DNA of 64,000 nt from AP-15 sp963814865 (GCA_963814865.1 CAWFEN010000015.1:186001-250000); one strand, 5' to 3'. Numbered from the stretch's first letter, positions 35,738 to 44,792 are shown. Notes: generated from the letters alone by a model not told the origin. Translations and numbers: made by a program.

Positions 35738-37081
35738 ATGACCAGCAAGGACGAATTGAAGCGCGCGGTGTGCGAGGCAATCGACCGCCATGGCAACGAG
35801 ATCATCGAATTGGGCGAGGCGATCCTCCACCATCCGGAGACCGGCTTCAACGAGGACAAGACCGCCGCGCTTGTCGCCGACAAGATGCGCGCGCTCGGGC
35901 TCGATCCGCAGACCGGCCTGGCCCTGACCGGGGTGAAGGGCCGCCTGCGCGGCAAGCGCCCTGGCCCGCGCCTCGCCGTCTCGGCGAATTGGACAGCCTG
36001 CGGACCTCCGACCATCCGCTCGCCGATCCGCACACCGGCGCGGCGCACAGCTGCGGCCACAACGCCCAGGTCGCGGGCATGCTCGGGGTCGCGATGGGCC
36101 TCGCGGCAGATCGGTGCCGCCGAGCACCTCGCCGGCGAATTGGTCTTCTTCGCCGTCCCGGCCGAGGAGTTCATCGATGTCGAGGAGCGCCTGCGCCGCA
36201 AGGAGCGCGGCGAGATCGAGTTCCTCTTGGGCAAGCCCGAGCTCGTCGCCAAGGGCCATTTCGACGACATCGACATGGCGATGATGATCCATGTCGGCTC
36301 GCACGACCAGATGACGAAGCGCTCCTACATCGCCGACAGCTCGAACGGGGCGCTGGTCAAGCAGATCCGGTTTTTCGGCCGGGCCAGCCACGCCGGCGGC
36401 GCGCCGCAGCTCGGCATCAATGCGCTCTCCGCGGCGATGCTCGCGTTGAACGCGATCCACGCGCAGCGCGAAAGCTTCTGGGAGAAGGACACGATCCGCA
36501 TCCACCCGATCATCACCAAGGGCGGCGATGCGGTCAGCGTCGTTCCGGCCGAGGTGCATATGGAGACCTTTGTGCGCGGCGGCTCGCGGGAGGCGATCCT
36601 CGATGCGAACATGAAAGTCGACCGATGTCTCAAGGCCGGCGCGATGGCGATGGGCGCCGAGGTCGAGATCAACACGATCCCCGGCTACCTGCCGCAGCGC
36701 AACAACCGCGCGATGGGCGAGCTGTTCGGCGGCAATGTCGAGACGATGTTCGGCCCGGGCTCGTTCGACATCGGCGGCCACCGCACCGGCTCGACCGATA
36801 TGGGCGACATCGCGCATATGAAGCCGGTCATCCACCCTTATGTCGCCTCCGCGCGCGGCAAGACGCACGGTGCGGACTTTCGCATCAACGAGCCGGAGCA
36901 CGCCTATCTGACCCCGGCCAAATTGCTGGCGATGACCGCGATCGACCTGCTCTACGGCGACGCCGCACCGGCCAAGCAGATCCTCGCCGACTTCAAGCCG
37001 GTGATGGGCAAGGACGAATACCTCGCCTTTGAACGCGGCCTCTTCCGCACCGAGCGCTGGAAGGCGGAGGTGTCGAGCTAA
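35738..37081 (+). CDS. M20 family amidohydrolase/peptidase, two compensating indels
   Basis: 447 residues from ATG 35738. Blocks: ELGEAILHHPETGFNEDKTA, then a garbled stretch of about 42 residues (35985-36112) that in the next frame reads LGELDSLRTSDHPLADPHTG and AAHSCGHNAQVAGMLGVAMG. The original frame returns at AEHLAGELVFFAVPAEEFID. The hidden stretch holds the Cys-Gly-His metal site, so a deletion at each end is the likely cause. Later parts IRFFGRASHAGGAPQLGINA and GGHRTGSTDMGDIAHMKPVI match aminobenzoyl-glutamate-utilisation-type amidohydrolases. Likely cleaves an amide bond of an N-acyl amino acid. It is divergent from the BtuF-like operon. Confidence 0.85.
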   Translation: MTSKDELKRAVCEAIDRHGNEIIELGEAILHHPETGFNEDKTAALVADKMRALGLDPQTGLALTGVKGRLRGKRPGPRLAVSANWTACGPPTIRSPIRTPARRTAAATTPRSRACSGSRWASRQIGAAEHLAGELVFFAVPAEEFIDVEERLRRKERGEIEFLLGKPELVAKGHFDDIDMAMMIHVGSHDQMTKRSYIADSSNGALVKQIRFFGRASHAGGAPQLGINALSAAMLALNAIHAQRESFWEKDTIRIHPIITKGGDAVSVVPAEVHMETFVRGGSREAILDANMKVDRCLKAGAMAMGAEVEINTIPGYLPQRNNRAMGELFGGNVETMFGPGSFDIGGHRTGSTDMGDIAHMKPVIHPYVASARGKTHGADFRINEPEHAYLTPAKLLAMTAIDLLYGDAAPAKQILADFKPVMGKDEYLAFERGLFRTERWKAEVSS

Positions 37082-37298
37082 GAGCCTTCTCTGACCCAAA
37101 ACTTCCCGTCGTCAATCACCGGCCGCAACCAGGCGGATGCGCGTCCGACACTGGCCGTTGAGCCTCGGCGTCGGGAACCGCTGAGATTCGCCCCGAAGGA
37201 GACGTTGGCGGCCTTATTCGATCACCTCATCCGCGAGCGGGGAGCGATTGCGGTAAATTGAGGTCAAGAGCCTTCGCGGCCTTCAGATTGCGATGTCA

Positions 37299-38093
37299 TC
37301 AGCCTGGAGCGTTGTCGGCACCAAGAAATTCGGACACGGCCCGCGCTACAGCTTCCGGCTGTTCCAGCAAGAGAAAGTGCCCGGCACGAGGTAGATCGAC
37401 GACTCTCACCCGCTCGCCCAACTGCTCGCGCAGCGCATGCCCATTCCCCGGCGGCGCCACTTCGTCATCGAGCCCTTGGATCACGAGAAGGGGGGCAGTG
37501 CCGGCGCTCCACCAATATTCGACGGGCACGTTCCGGCTGGTCGCGAAATGCGCGATAAGGGCCGCGGGCCAGCATTCGACCTGTTCCAGTACCTTGGGAT
37601 CGGATGCTGGCGAGAGCCAGCGTGCGCCCAGCGTGGTGACGCAATCGCTGCCGTTCATCTTGGCCTGCGTCGCATTGCGAAAGGACGTCCCGAGCGGCGT
37701 CGAAGGCACGATGAGGCCACCCGCCGCAAGCAGCGTCACGCTGCGAACCAGCGGTGGCTGATCGACTGCCAGACAGCGGGCGATCCGGTTGCCGAAAGCA
37801 TGTCCAATCAGGTGCACCGGACCACAGCCGATCGCCTTAATGACACCGGCGACGTCACCGGCCAGATCGTGCAAGGTCGCGCCGTCGAGAGAACCGCAAC
37901 TGCCTCCGACGCCGCGCATATTAATCGAGATCGTCTGGAACCCTCCGGTAACCAGCGCGTGCGCCAGATGATCAAAATAGCCGGTGCTACAACCCGCATT
38001 CGCGAGGAACACGACTGGTGCGCCCAAACCGCAAAGTGTGCAGTCCAACGTCGCGTCACCGACGTCGATGCTTCGGTGCTGCTGCAATCTCAC
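37299..38093 (-). CDS. Alpha/beta hydrolase fold protein with Ala at the nucleophile position
   Basis: 264 residues. The fold is clear: PVVFLANAGCSTGYFDHLAH, ISINMRGVGGSCGSLDGATL, LIGHAFGNRIARCLAVDQPP, PLLVIQGLDDEVAPPGNGHA and DLPRAGHFLLLEQPEAVARA, with the Asp and His of the triad in the last two. The nucleophile elbow reads G-H-A-F-G, with Ala (codon GCT) where Ser normally sits, so classical hydrolysis is unlikely unless another residue substitutes; GHAFGN elbows may define a natural subgroup. It lies 9 bp upstream of the GST gene's 3' end, same strand, and may be co-transcribed with it. Confidence 0.8.
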   Translation of the reverse strand: MRLQQHRSIDVGDATLDCTLCGLGAPVVFLANAGCSTGYFDHLAHALVTGGFQTISINMRGVGGSCGSLDGATLHDLAGDVAGVIKAIGCGPVHLIGHAFGNRIARCLAVDQPPLVRSVTLLAAGGLIVPSTPLGTSFRNATQAKMNGSDCVTTLGARWLSPASDPKVLEQVECWPAALIAHFATSRNVPVEYWWSAGTAPLLVIQGLDDEVAPPGNGHALREQLGERVRVVDLPRAGHFLLLEQPEAVARAVSEFLGADNAPG

Positions 38094-38102
38094 CTCCCGC
38101 TT

Positions 38103-39020
38103 CTATGCCGGTGCAACCACAAAGCCGGCGCGTGGGAAATGCACGCAAACCTCGCCGATCTCACGATCACTGCGTCGGATCACGATCTCATGGACGTCCG
38201 AGGCAACCAATTCACCGACAACCGGGTCGCGTCCAGTATCGTCCGGCGTGACGGTAACGGTCTGGCCAGGTTTCCGACCGATGGGATCCTGCGGATCGAC
38301 GGTCGCGCTGGCGATCGATGTGTCATCCCTTGCTATATCAAACGCTTCTTGCGCGCTCATTTGGCTTCGGCTGCCGTGACCTATAGCGGCAACCCGCTCG
38401 GCCCAACTCAGCAGCCTCGGAAAGCCGTCGAGCGGCGCCGCCGCCGATCCGAAATTCTGTCGCAAGAACCAAACCGGATGATAGGCGGCGAGATCGGCGA
38501 GGCCAGCGGCAGGGCCTTGCAAGAACGAGCGCCCGTCAGCCAGCGTCTGATCCAGCCAATCGAAATGCGCGCGCAGCTGATCGAGCAGGTTGGGCACCGC
38601 CGCGCTCATTGTGATGGGATCGATATTTCGACCGGAGAACTTGGCCCGGTCTTCCAGAAACCCCTCGGGTAACGCGTCGGGTTTCTTCGCGAACAAGATG
38701 CCGGCAGCCGGGCTGAAGGTTGTCTTCTCGGCCCACCAGGCAAGCGCATCGGCTGCGCCGCGGCCGGCGGGATAAAAGCTCGGAGTGGGGTACCGGCGCT
38801 CGAGTTCGCGCATGATCAACTGGCTGTCGCAATAGATGTCCGCGCCGATCTGCATAACCGGCGTCTTGCGATAGCCTCCGGTCAGCGCGGTCAAATGGGG
38901 CTTCGGCATCATGACAGGAATCTCGACCGACGCCCAGGCGAGGCCTTTGAGCCCAAGACCGAGCCGGACTTTCTCCGAATAGGGAGAGATGTCGTAATGG
39001 TGCAAGATGATGTCGGTCAT
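38103..39020 (-). CDS. Glutathione S-transferase family protein
   Basis: 305 residues from ATG 39020. The N-terminal thioredoxin-like domain reads MTDIILHHYDISPYSEKVRL, with Ser in SPYSEK as the probable activating residue, and has TPVMQIGADIYCDSQLIMRE (cis-Pro, E/D-S glutathione site). A helical C-terminal domain follows (FDWLDQTLADGRSFLQGPAA, GLADLAAYHPVWFLRQNFG), then an extra C-terminal tail of about 80 residues including DPIGRKPGQTVTVTPDDTGR. The length exceeds ordinary GSTs (about 220) because of the tail. Divergent from a LysR gene with a palindromic site between them, so probably regulated by it. Confidence 0.87.
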   Translation of the reverse strand: MTDIILHHYDISPYSEKVRLGLGLKGLAWASVEIPVMMPKPHLTALTGGYRKTPVMQIGADIYCDSQLIMRELERRYPTPSFYPAGRGAADALAWWAEKTTFSPAAGILFAKKPDALPEGFLEDRAKFSGRNIDPITMSAAVPNLLDQLRAHFDWLDQTLADGRSFLQGPAAGLADLAAYHPVWFLRQNFGSAAAPLDGFPRLLSWAERVAAIGHGSRSQMSAQEAFDIARDDTSIASATVDPQDPIGRKPGQTVTVTPDDTGRDPVVGELVASDVHEIVIRRSDREIGEVCVHFPRAGFVVAPA

Positions 39021-39105
39021 GGGAGGGGGCCTTGAGCGTGATGATGAGGTCCCCTCGATATCAGTCGCGAACACGTGGCCAGCAAGCGAAGGATTTGGCC
39101 ATCAG

Positions 39106-39122
39106 GTTTAGCTGAGCTAAAC
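39106..39122. promoter_or_regulatory. Palindromic operator between GST and LysR genes
   Basis: GTTTAGCTGAGCTAAAC is a perfect inverted repeat (8-1-8) and contains the T-N11-A form of a LysR box. It ends 7 bp before the LysR ATG and lies 86 bp upstream of the divergent GST start. Confidence 0.6.
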
Positions 39123-39129
39123 TCGCATC

Positions 39130-40020
39130 ATGATCAGGCGCTTCGCACTGCTGCAGACGTTTGTCGCCGTGGCGCGCGCCGGAAAAATGAAACAAGCCGC
39201 GCAGGACCTGGCGCTCACACCGGGCGCAGTTAGTCAACGCATTCGCCAGCTTGAGGAGGTCGCTGGGCGCCGGCTGTTTGCGCGGACCTCCGCTGGTGTC
39301 GAGCTGAGCACCGCGGGTGAGGCCATGTTCGCCGCACTCGCCGAGCCGTTTCGCGCGATCGAGGCCGTCGATCACGAACTCGGCGCACCGTCATCGCGCC
39401 GCGTAACAGTGAGTACGACGCAGTCATTCGCGGCGACTTGGCTGGTTCCGAGGCTCGCGATGTTCGCACAGTGCTATCCGGATATTGAGATTGCCGTGGA
39501 GGCGGGCGCCCGCCGGGTCGATTTGAAACGGGAACCGATCGATTTGGCCATCCGGCATGGGTTGGGAAAATATCCAGGACTTGAAAGCACCTGGATCATT
39601 GCTCCCGAATTCATCGTCGTCGCGAGCCCCGACCTGCTCAAAAACCGCGCCCCCCTCAAGAGAGCGGCCGATTGCCTGGCATTTCCGCTGCTCCATGACT
39701 TCAACCGCCAGGACTGGCCGCTTTGGTTCGAAGCCCACGGCGTCGACGCGCCGCACGCCAAGAAAGGCCCGGCGTTTTCGGAAAGTCACCTGATCGTCCG
39801 AGCGGCCGTCGCGGGACAAGGACTGGCGCTCGTGCGGGATATTTATGTCGATGACGATCTTCGATCACAGCGGTTGGTAAAGGCGCTGACGGTCAACTGG
39901 CCTCTGCAATTCGCGTATTATGCGGTCGCAATAGCTGAGGCCATGCAAAAGCCCGCGGTTCGACGGTTTCGCGATTGGTTGGTCGAAGAGGCGCGAAAGG
40001 AAGTCTCACCGCCCACGTGA
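39130..40020 (+). CDS. LysR-family transcriptional regulator (GcvA-like)
   Basis: 296 residues, intact. The N-terminal winged helix is MIRRFALLQTFVAVARAGKM, QAAQDLALTPGAVSQRIRQL and EEVAGRRLFARTSAGVELST. The effector domain has VSTTQSFAATWLVPRLAMFA, DLAIRHGLGKYPGLESTWI, and AAVAGQGLALVRDIYVDDDL, the GcvA/AmpR-like subgroup. It is divergent from the GST/hydrolase pair with a perfect palindrome in the 109-bp gap, so it likely controls that pair and itself. Effector unknown. Confidence 0.93.
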   Translation: MIRRFALLQTFVAVARAGKMKQAAQDLALTPGAVSQRIRQLEEVAGRRLFARTSAGVELSTAGEAMFAALAEPFRAIEAVDHELGAPSSRRVTVSTTQSFAATWLVPRLAMFAQCYPDIEIAVEAGARRVDLKREPIDLAIRHGLGKYPGLESTWIIAPEFIVVASPDLLKNRAPLKRAADCLAFPLLHDFNRQDWPLWFEAHGVDAPHAKKGPAFSESHLIVRAAVAGQGLALVRDIYVDDDLRSQRLVKALTVNWPLQFAYYAVAIAEAMQKPAVRRFRDWLVEEARKEVSPPT

Positions 40021-40246
40021 AACGCGACCGCTGATTGCCTCAGATTCTGCGGCTCGAAAATGCCTGCTTCCGGCGCGAGCGACAGTTCATGCACGCTCTC
40101 AGTAAGGTCCGCTCTGCCCTGATCGCCGCCGGCTGTCGATCAAGTCCTTGTACGTGATAATCCGGTGTATTACACGCACGACGGCCGACCCGAATGGCCG
40201 GTTAGCGCAAACCGCGGAATTTGCCATGGCAGCCCAGCACCCGGGG

Positions 40247-40978
40247 CTAGGCCGATGAAGCGCCGTCGATGGCGATCTCCGCCCCGGTGATGTAGCTGCT
40301 CTCGTCGGAGAGCAGGAATGCCACCAGCTGCGCAACCTCCTGCGGCGTTCCGTAACGGTGCATCGGCACCTGCCTGATCCGCTCCTCGCGCTGCTCTTGT
40401 GTGCGGAACGCGATCATGTCGGTGTCGATCGGGCCGGGATGAACCGAGTTCACCCGGATTTTGCGGCCGCCGAGGTCGATCGCGGCCGATTTGGTCATGC
40501 CCCGCAGCGCCCATTTGGTCGCGGCATAGGCGAAGGATCCGGGCGAGCCCTTGAGGCCGGCGACTGACGAGATATTCACGATCGACCCTCCGCCCGAGCG
40601 CTCCATCGCCGGCACGACCGCCTTCATGCCGAGGAAGCAGCCGTACTGGTTGATCTGGATGTGCCGCTGCCAGAGCGCGTCGTCGGTCTCCATCAGCGCG
40701 GCCGGCTGGTAGATCCCGGCGTTGTTGACCAGGCCGTGCAAGCCGCCGAGCTTCAGGGCGGCTTCGACGGCGCGGGCCCAATCGGCTTCCGAGGTCACAT
40801 CGTGCCGGACGAAGGAGGCAGCCGGCCCGAGCTCGCCAGCCAGCGCCTGGCCCTGATTGTCCAGCACGTCGCCGATCACCACTTTCGCACCCTGCGCTAC
40901 CAGCAGGCGGGCCTCCGCGGCACCCTGGCCGCGCGCCCCGCCGCTGACGAGCACCACCTTGTTGTCGAAGCGCGCCAT
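40247..40978 (-). CDS. Short-chain dehydrogenase/reductase
   Basis: 243 residues from ATG 40978 (MARFDNKVVLVSGGARGQGA). The cofactor motif is GGARGQG, the structural motif is VNNAG, and the catalytic set is ISSVAGLKGSPGSFAYAATK (Ser, Tyr, Lys). PGPIDTDMIAF follows and the end is ITGAEIAIDGASSA. Classical NAD(P)-dependent SDR; a 3-oxoacyl or hydroxysteroid-type substrate cannot be told apart by sequence. The 226 bp downstream hold nothing recognisable. It is divergent from the HpcH aldolase gene across about 145 bp. Confidence 0.92.
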   Translation of the reverse strand: MARFDNKVVLVSGGARGQGAAEARLLVAQGAKVVIGDVLDNQGQALAGELGPAASFVRHDVTSEADWARAVEAALKLGGLHGLVNNAGIYQPAALMETDDALWQRHIQINQYGCFLGMKAVVPAMERSGGGSIVNISSVAGLKGSPGSFAYAATKWALRGMTKSAAIDLGGRKIRVNSVHPGPIDTDMIAFRTQEQREERIRQVPMHRYGTPQEVAQLVAFLLSDESSYITGAEIAIDGASSA

Positions 40979-41123
40979 GTCCGCTCTCCCTGATTGCCAA
41001 CAGGAAGTTTGGCAGATCGGGCCTGCTGCGTCGCTTCGCCAATGTGTGATAATGCCGAACGCGCCCGTCACCGTCGGTCGGTTGAAACGGCGCTGAAGTT
41101 ACTGTCGGAGGCATCGACGCCAG

Positions 41124-41874
41124 ATGAACGCCATCAAAGACTCCATCAAGTCAGGTAGAACCGTCGTCGGGACGACCGCGGGACCGAACGTCGACGTGTC
41201 GATCCTGGCCGAAGCCGGGTACGACTTCGTGCTCTTCGACACCCAGCACTCCCCCTGGGAGATCAAGCAGCTGCAGCCGTCGATCCAGGCGATGCGCGGC
41301 AAAGAGGCGGCGCCGCTGGTGCGCGTCGCCGCGAACCAGGCCTATCAGATCTGCTACGCGCTTGACGCCGGGGCGCGCGGCATCGTCGTGCCGATGGTCA
41401 ACACCCGAGCGGAGGCGGAGGCCGCCGTGCGCGCCTGCCGCTATCACCCGCTTGGCAACCGCAGCAACGCCGGGGTACGCGGCGAGTGGGGCGAGTTCAA
41501 GAATTACCGCGATTACCTCGATGCCGTGAACAACGGGCTCCTGATCGTGCCGATGATCGAGACCAACCAGGCGCTGGAGAATCTCGATGCCATCGCCTCG
41601 GTCCCGGGCGTCGACGTCCTGCTGATCGGCCCGTCCGATCTTTCGATCGAGCTGGGGGTGCCGCTCGACTACGCCGTGCGACACCTATCAGCGAGCGCTC
41701 GATAAAATCGCGGCAGCCGCCGCGAAGCGCGGCATCGCCGCCGGGATGTATTTCATCCCGCCCGGGATGGACCCGAACTTCTTCGTCGAGAAGGGGTTCA
41801 AGTTCTTCACGATGCCGTGGGGTCCCTGGGCGAAGGCCGGGATCCAGAACGGCCTGTCCGGGATCAAGCGCTGA
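41124..41874 (+). CDS. HpcH/HpaI aldolase/citrate lyase family protein, one frameshift
   Basis: ATG 41124 begins MNAIKDSIKSGRTVVGTTAG. Blocks: YDFVLFDTQHSPWEIKQLQP, APLVRVAANQAYQICYALDA, GARGIVVPMVNTRAEAEAAV, LIVPMIETNQALENLDAIA and GVDVLLIGPSDLSIELG. Catalytic residues (His of TQHSPWE, Arg of LVRVA, metal-binding Glu of MIE and Asp of GPSDLS) are present. An extra G near 41681 shifts the frame; the next frame gives CDTYQRALDKIAAAAAKRGI, IPPGMDPNFFVEKGFKFFTM and a stop at 41872-41874. Class II pyruvate-type aldolase, probably cleaving a 4-hydroxy-2-oxo acid at the end of a catabolic route. Confidence 0.87.
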
Positions 41875-42214
41875 CGACGGTCGACGCGGACGGTCCGGCG
41901 AACGGCCGGATCGCCCAGCGTGCGCCGCTGCGGGGAGATCGGTATTTTTTCACCTGGCCCGGCCGCCTATCCGCATTTTGAAAGCGGCTCGGTGAACTAT
42001 TCCCGAGCCGCCGGCGCCGCCGCGCGGAAGGCGGAGAAGCTGCCTGTAAAAAAGGCCCCAATCGCTGGCAACTATGGACCGCCGTCGCCCCGACGGGGTG
42101 GTGATCTCGCCAGCTGGCGACATCGCCATCCCCCTTCGCCAGGTCTTTCCGCCACCGTGATCCATGACGGCCGCCGGTATTCGGCGGCACGCGCCAGGAT
42201 CACGGAGTCTTCCG
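41875..42214. other. Spacer between cargo block 1 and the replication genes
   Basis: No convincing gene. It marks the transition from cargo back to ICE backbone and should contain the promoter for the AlpA-like/RepA genes; a T-run follows GGTA near 41945, and CCGCCGGTATTCGGCGG near 42171 is an inverted repeat of unknown role. Confidence 0.4.
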
Positions 42215-42496
42215 ATGCTCGCCACTCCCGCCGGCATGCCGCCGCGCTACCTGCGCACGCCCGAGGCCGCTCGCTTTGTCGGCCTCTCGATCCGCACCCT
42301 CGAAAAGCACCGCACCTACGGCACCGGGCCGCGCTATTCGAAGCTCGGCGGCCGGGTCGTCTACCGCCTCGATGACCTGCAGGCCTGGGTCGAGCTCGGT
42401 GCCAAGGCATCGACCTCCGACCCCGGGGTCGGCACCGTCCTGCCGGCCAAGCGCCACCCGCAGCTGATCCCCGCCGTCGGCGAACGCCGCCGCTGA
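42215..42496 (+). CDS. AlpA/MerR-like helix-turn-helix DNA-binding protein
   Basis: 93 residues from ATG 42215. RYLRTPEAARFVGLSIRTLE, KHRTYGTGPRYSKLGGRVVY and RLDDLQAWVELGAKA form the winged-HTH of excisionase/AlpA-like proteins (HTH_17). In this ICE family the gene always precedes repA, as here (30 bp gap). It may regulate replication or excision. Intact. Confidence 0.88.
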   Translation: MLATPAGMPPRYLRTPEAARFVGLSIRTLEKHRTYGTGPRYSKLGGRVVYRLDDLQAWVELGAKASTSDPGVGTVLPAKRHPQLIPAVGERRR

Positions 42497-42526
42497 AATC
42501 GTGCCGTCGTGCCGGGGCGCCGCGGC

Positions 42527-43561
42527 ATGCGGTCCGAGCGCGAACAGCTCGACCTGTTCCGCGCGCTGCCCGGCGATCTCGCGCCGCGCGATGCGCAGGA
42601 CCTGATGGCCTACCCGTTCTTCAGCCTCGCGAAGACCCACCGCACCACGCCGATCGATTTCCGGATGAACGACATCACGATCCGGGTCGAGGCGGTGCCG
42701 GAGCACGGCATGGCGACGATCTGGGACGCCGACGTGCTGATCTGGGCCGCGAGCCAGATCGTCGAAGCCCGCGACGCCGGGCTGCGGACGTCGCGCCTGA
42801 TGGCGGCAACGCCGTACGAGATCCTGACCTTCATCGGCCGCGGCACCAGCGCGCGCGACTACCACCGCCTGAAGGCGGCGCTCGACCGGTTGCAGTCGAC
42901 GACTGTCGCGACATCGCTGCGCCAGGCGAGCGAGCGGCGGCTGCACCGCTTCTCCTGGATCAACGAATGGACCGAGCGCGCCGACGCGCACGGCCATCCC
43001 GACGGCATCGATTTGATCGTACCGGACTGGTTCTACCGCGCCGTCCTCGACGACGCGCTCGTGCTGACGATCGACCGCGCGTATTTCGGCCTGACGGGCG
43101 GTCTCGAGCGCTGGCTCTATCGCATCGTCCGCAAGCATGCCGGCCACCAGCGCGGCGGCTGGCGGTTCGAATTCCGTCACCTGCATGCCAAATCGGCGAG
43201 CCTCTCGCCATTCAAGCGCTTCGCGTTCGAACTGCGCGACATCGCTCGCCGGCAGGCGCTGCCGGGCTATCGCCTCGCCGTTCGCGGCGAGCCGAACGGG
43301 CGCGAGATCCTCGTATTCGGCGGTACGTTATCTACAGCGGCCTGTGGACGAGGTGTTCATGCGGTCGTGCCATCAGGAACCGCGGGGCACGTGCTATCGG
43401 GAACCGGACCCTCGTGCCATCAGGAACCGAAAAGGCCGTTTTCATCAACCGGATCAGCAACTTCCGAGCCGCCTAACTTAGAATCTAACCAATTAGATTC
43501 TAACTCTTCTGATGTTGGTGACCGGCGCCGGCGGTGGATAACCGGTGAGCGCGGCCGATGA
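42527..43561 (+). CDS. Replication initiator protein RepA (ICE/plasmid type)
   Basis: ATG 42527 begins MRSEREQLDLFRALPGDLAP, then RDAQDLMAYPFFSLAKTHRT, PEHGMATIWDADVLIWAASQ, YEILTFIGRGTSARDYHRLK, FSWINEWTERADAHGHPDGI and RWLYRIVRKHAGHQRGGWRF. This is the RPA (PF10134) initiator family found on alphaproteobacterial plasmids and ICEs. Past FGGTLSTAACGRG (about 43335) the C-terminus looks scrambled; neighbouring frames show RNRKGRFHQPDQQ-like remains, so an indel probably hides the true end. Such proteins let ICE circles replicate autonomously. The stop overlaps the next frame by 4 bp. Confidence 0.87.
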   Translation: MRSEREQLDLFRALPGDLAPRDAQDLMAYPFFSLAKTHRTTPIDFRMNDITIRVEAVPEHGMATIWDADVLIWAASQIVEARDAGLRTSRLMAATPYEILTFIGRGTSARDYHRLKAALDRLQSTTVATSLRQASERRLHRFSWINEWTERADAHGHPDGIDLIVPDWFYRAVLDDALVLTIDRAYFGLTGGLERWLYRIVRKHAGHQRGGWRFEFRHLHAKSASLSPFKRFAFELRDIARRQALPGYRLAVRGEPNGREILVFGGTLSTAACGRGVHAVVPSGTAGHVLSGTGPSCHQEPKRPFSSTGSATSEPPNLESNQLDSNSSDVGDRRRRWITGERGR

Positions 43562-43803
43562 TCACGCCGCTCCTCAACCGGACCGATGACAGCGTTGGCT
43601 GTGCGACCCTCGCTGTCAGTCTCGTCACCGGACCTCACCGGGAAGGAAAGCGAGCGACCTCGCCGCTCGACGGGTCGCAGTACGTAAGCAACGGCGATAT
43701 CCCGAACTACGGAACCGCGGGCCTTTCTGGGTGTCGCTTCGCTGCCGATCCCGCGCATCCGATCCGCCACCAATTCCGCACGAGCGGGGAGGCCGTCGGA
43801 TGA
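43558..43803 (+). pseudogene. Degenerate ParA remnant
   Basis: 81 residues exactly where a ParA ATPase (about 210 residues) sits between RepA and DUF2840 in this element family. The start MITPLLNRTDDSVGCATLAV and HREGKRATSPLDGSQ lines up with the ParA start (MIvaLLNqKGGVGKTTLAL, rGKRVTLiDaDPQ). The Walker A Gly-Gly and Lys are replaced and the DADPQ box is lost. Near the end, ADPAHPI resembles the ParA C-terminus. This suggests a gene with a large internal deletion plus point decay, unable to bind ATP. Confidence 0.4.
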
Positions 43804-44279
43804 TCGCGCCGCCGTCCGACAGCCTCACGCATGTCGAGCTGATCTGGATCGAGAAGCAGATCGAGCACTGGGTCCGCTTTGGTCACGATGTCGCCGAGCA
43901 GATCCTCGACCGCCGCCGGCGCATCCTCAGCTTCGCGCCCAACAGCGTCTTCGCCTACGTCCGCTGGGCCGCCAACGATTACGGCACCATCATCTCGCGC
44001 ATCGACATCCTGCGCGCCGTCGCGCCAGGCGAGCCCTATTCGACCGTCGCCTATATTCGCCCCGGCGGCGAGATCCTGTTGCGCATTTCCAGCTGGCCGA
44101 AAGTCGAGCGGGTGCTGCAGGCAATCGATGCCGTCGAGGCGGCCGGAGTCGATCCGGCTGAGGCCTGTCCCGATCACTGGCGACATGTCCACAACCGGCT
44201 TGCCGCCGGCGAGATGCCACGCGCATACACGGCTGAGCGCCACGCCGCATGGCTCAAGCGGCGGGCCGTCGAACGATGA
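43800..44279 (+). CDS. DUF2840 family protein (ICE backbone)
   Basis: 159 residues from ATG 43800, overlapping the upstream stop (ATGA). THVELIWIEKQIEHWVRFGH, RRRILSFAPNSVFAYVRWAA, NDYGTIISRIDILRAVAPGE and AYIRPGGEILLRISSWPKVE are characteristic, as is the C-terminal HAAWLKRRAVER. Function unknown; invariably beside the TraF-like peptidase in alphaproteobacterial ICEs. The stop overlaps the peptidase ATG (ATGA), so it is co-translated with it. Intact. Confidence 0.92.
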   Translation: MIAPPSDSLTHVELIWIEKQIEHWVRFGHDVAEQILDRRRRILSFAPNSVFAYVRWAANDYGTIISRIDILRAVAPGEPYSTVAYIRPGGEILLRISSWPKVERVLQAIDAVEAAGVDPAEACPDHWRHVHNRLAAGEMPRAYTAERHAAWLKRRAVER

Positions 44280-44790
44280 CACCGCGGCAGATCGTGCTGG
44301 CGCTCATCGCCGTTTCGGTCGCTGCCGTGGCGCTCACCGCCTCGGCCAAATTCCCGACGAAACTGATCTGGAACGCGAGCGCCAGCGTTCCGATCGGCCT
44401 CTACGCCGTGCACCCTGCGGGCGCCCTTCACGTGGGTGAACTGGTTGTCGTCACGCCGCCCGAACCGCTCGCGAGCTTTCTCGCCGATCGCCGCTACCTG
44501 CCGCTAGGCGTGCCACTGCTGAAGCACATCCTCGCGCTTCCGCGGCAGACCGTCTGCCGGATCGGCGACACCATCAGCATCGATGGCGTGGCTGTCGGAC
44601 GCGCGCTCCTACGCGACCGGCGCCGCCGCTCGTTGCCCGCCTGGCAAGGCTGCCGAGCGATCCGTGACGGCGAGGTCTTCCTGATGAACCGCCGGCCCGC
44701 CACTCCCTTGATGGCCGTTATTTCGGCCCGCTTCCTGCCGCCGCCATCACCGGCCGGGCGGATCCCCTCTGGATCAACAACAGGAACTGA
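44276..44790 (+). CDS. S26-family signal peptidase, TraF-like (conjugal pilin maturation), one frameshift
   Basis: ATG 44276. A signal-anchor segment (IVLALIAVSVAAVALTASA) is followed by NASASVPIGLYAVHP with the catalytic Ser (S-x-P-x-G). Then LLKHILALPRQTVCRIGDTI carries the catalytic Lys. Near 44710 an indel breaks the frame; the alternative frame completes the conserved end DGRYFGPLPAAAITGRADPL followed by WINNRN and a TGA at 44788-44790. TraF-type proteases cyclise or trim conjugative pilin in the inner membrane. It overlaps the DUF2840 stop and precedes the transglycosylase by 2 bp. Confidence 0.87.
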
Positions 44791-44792
44791 CG

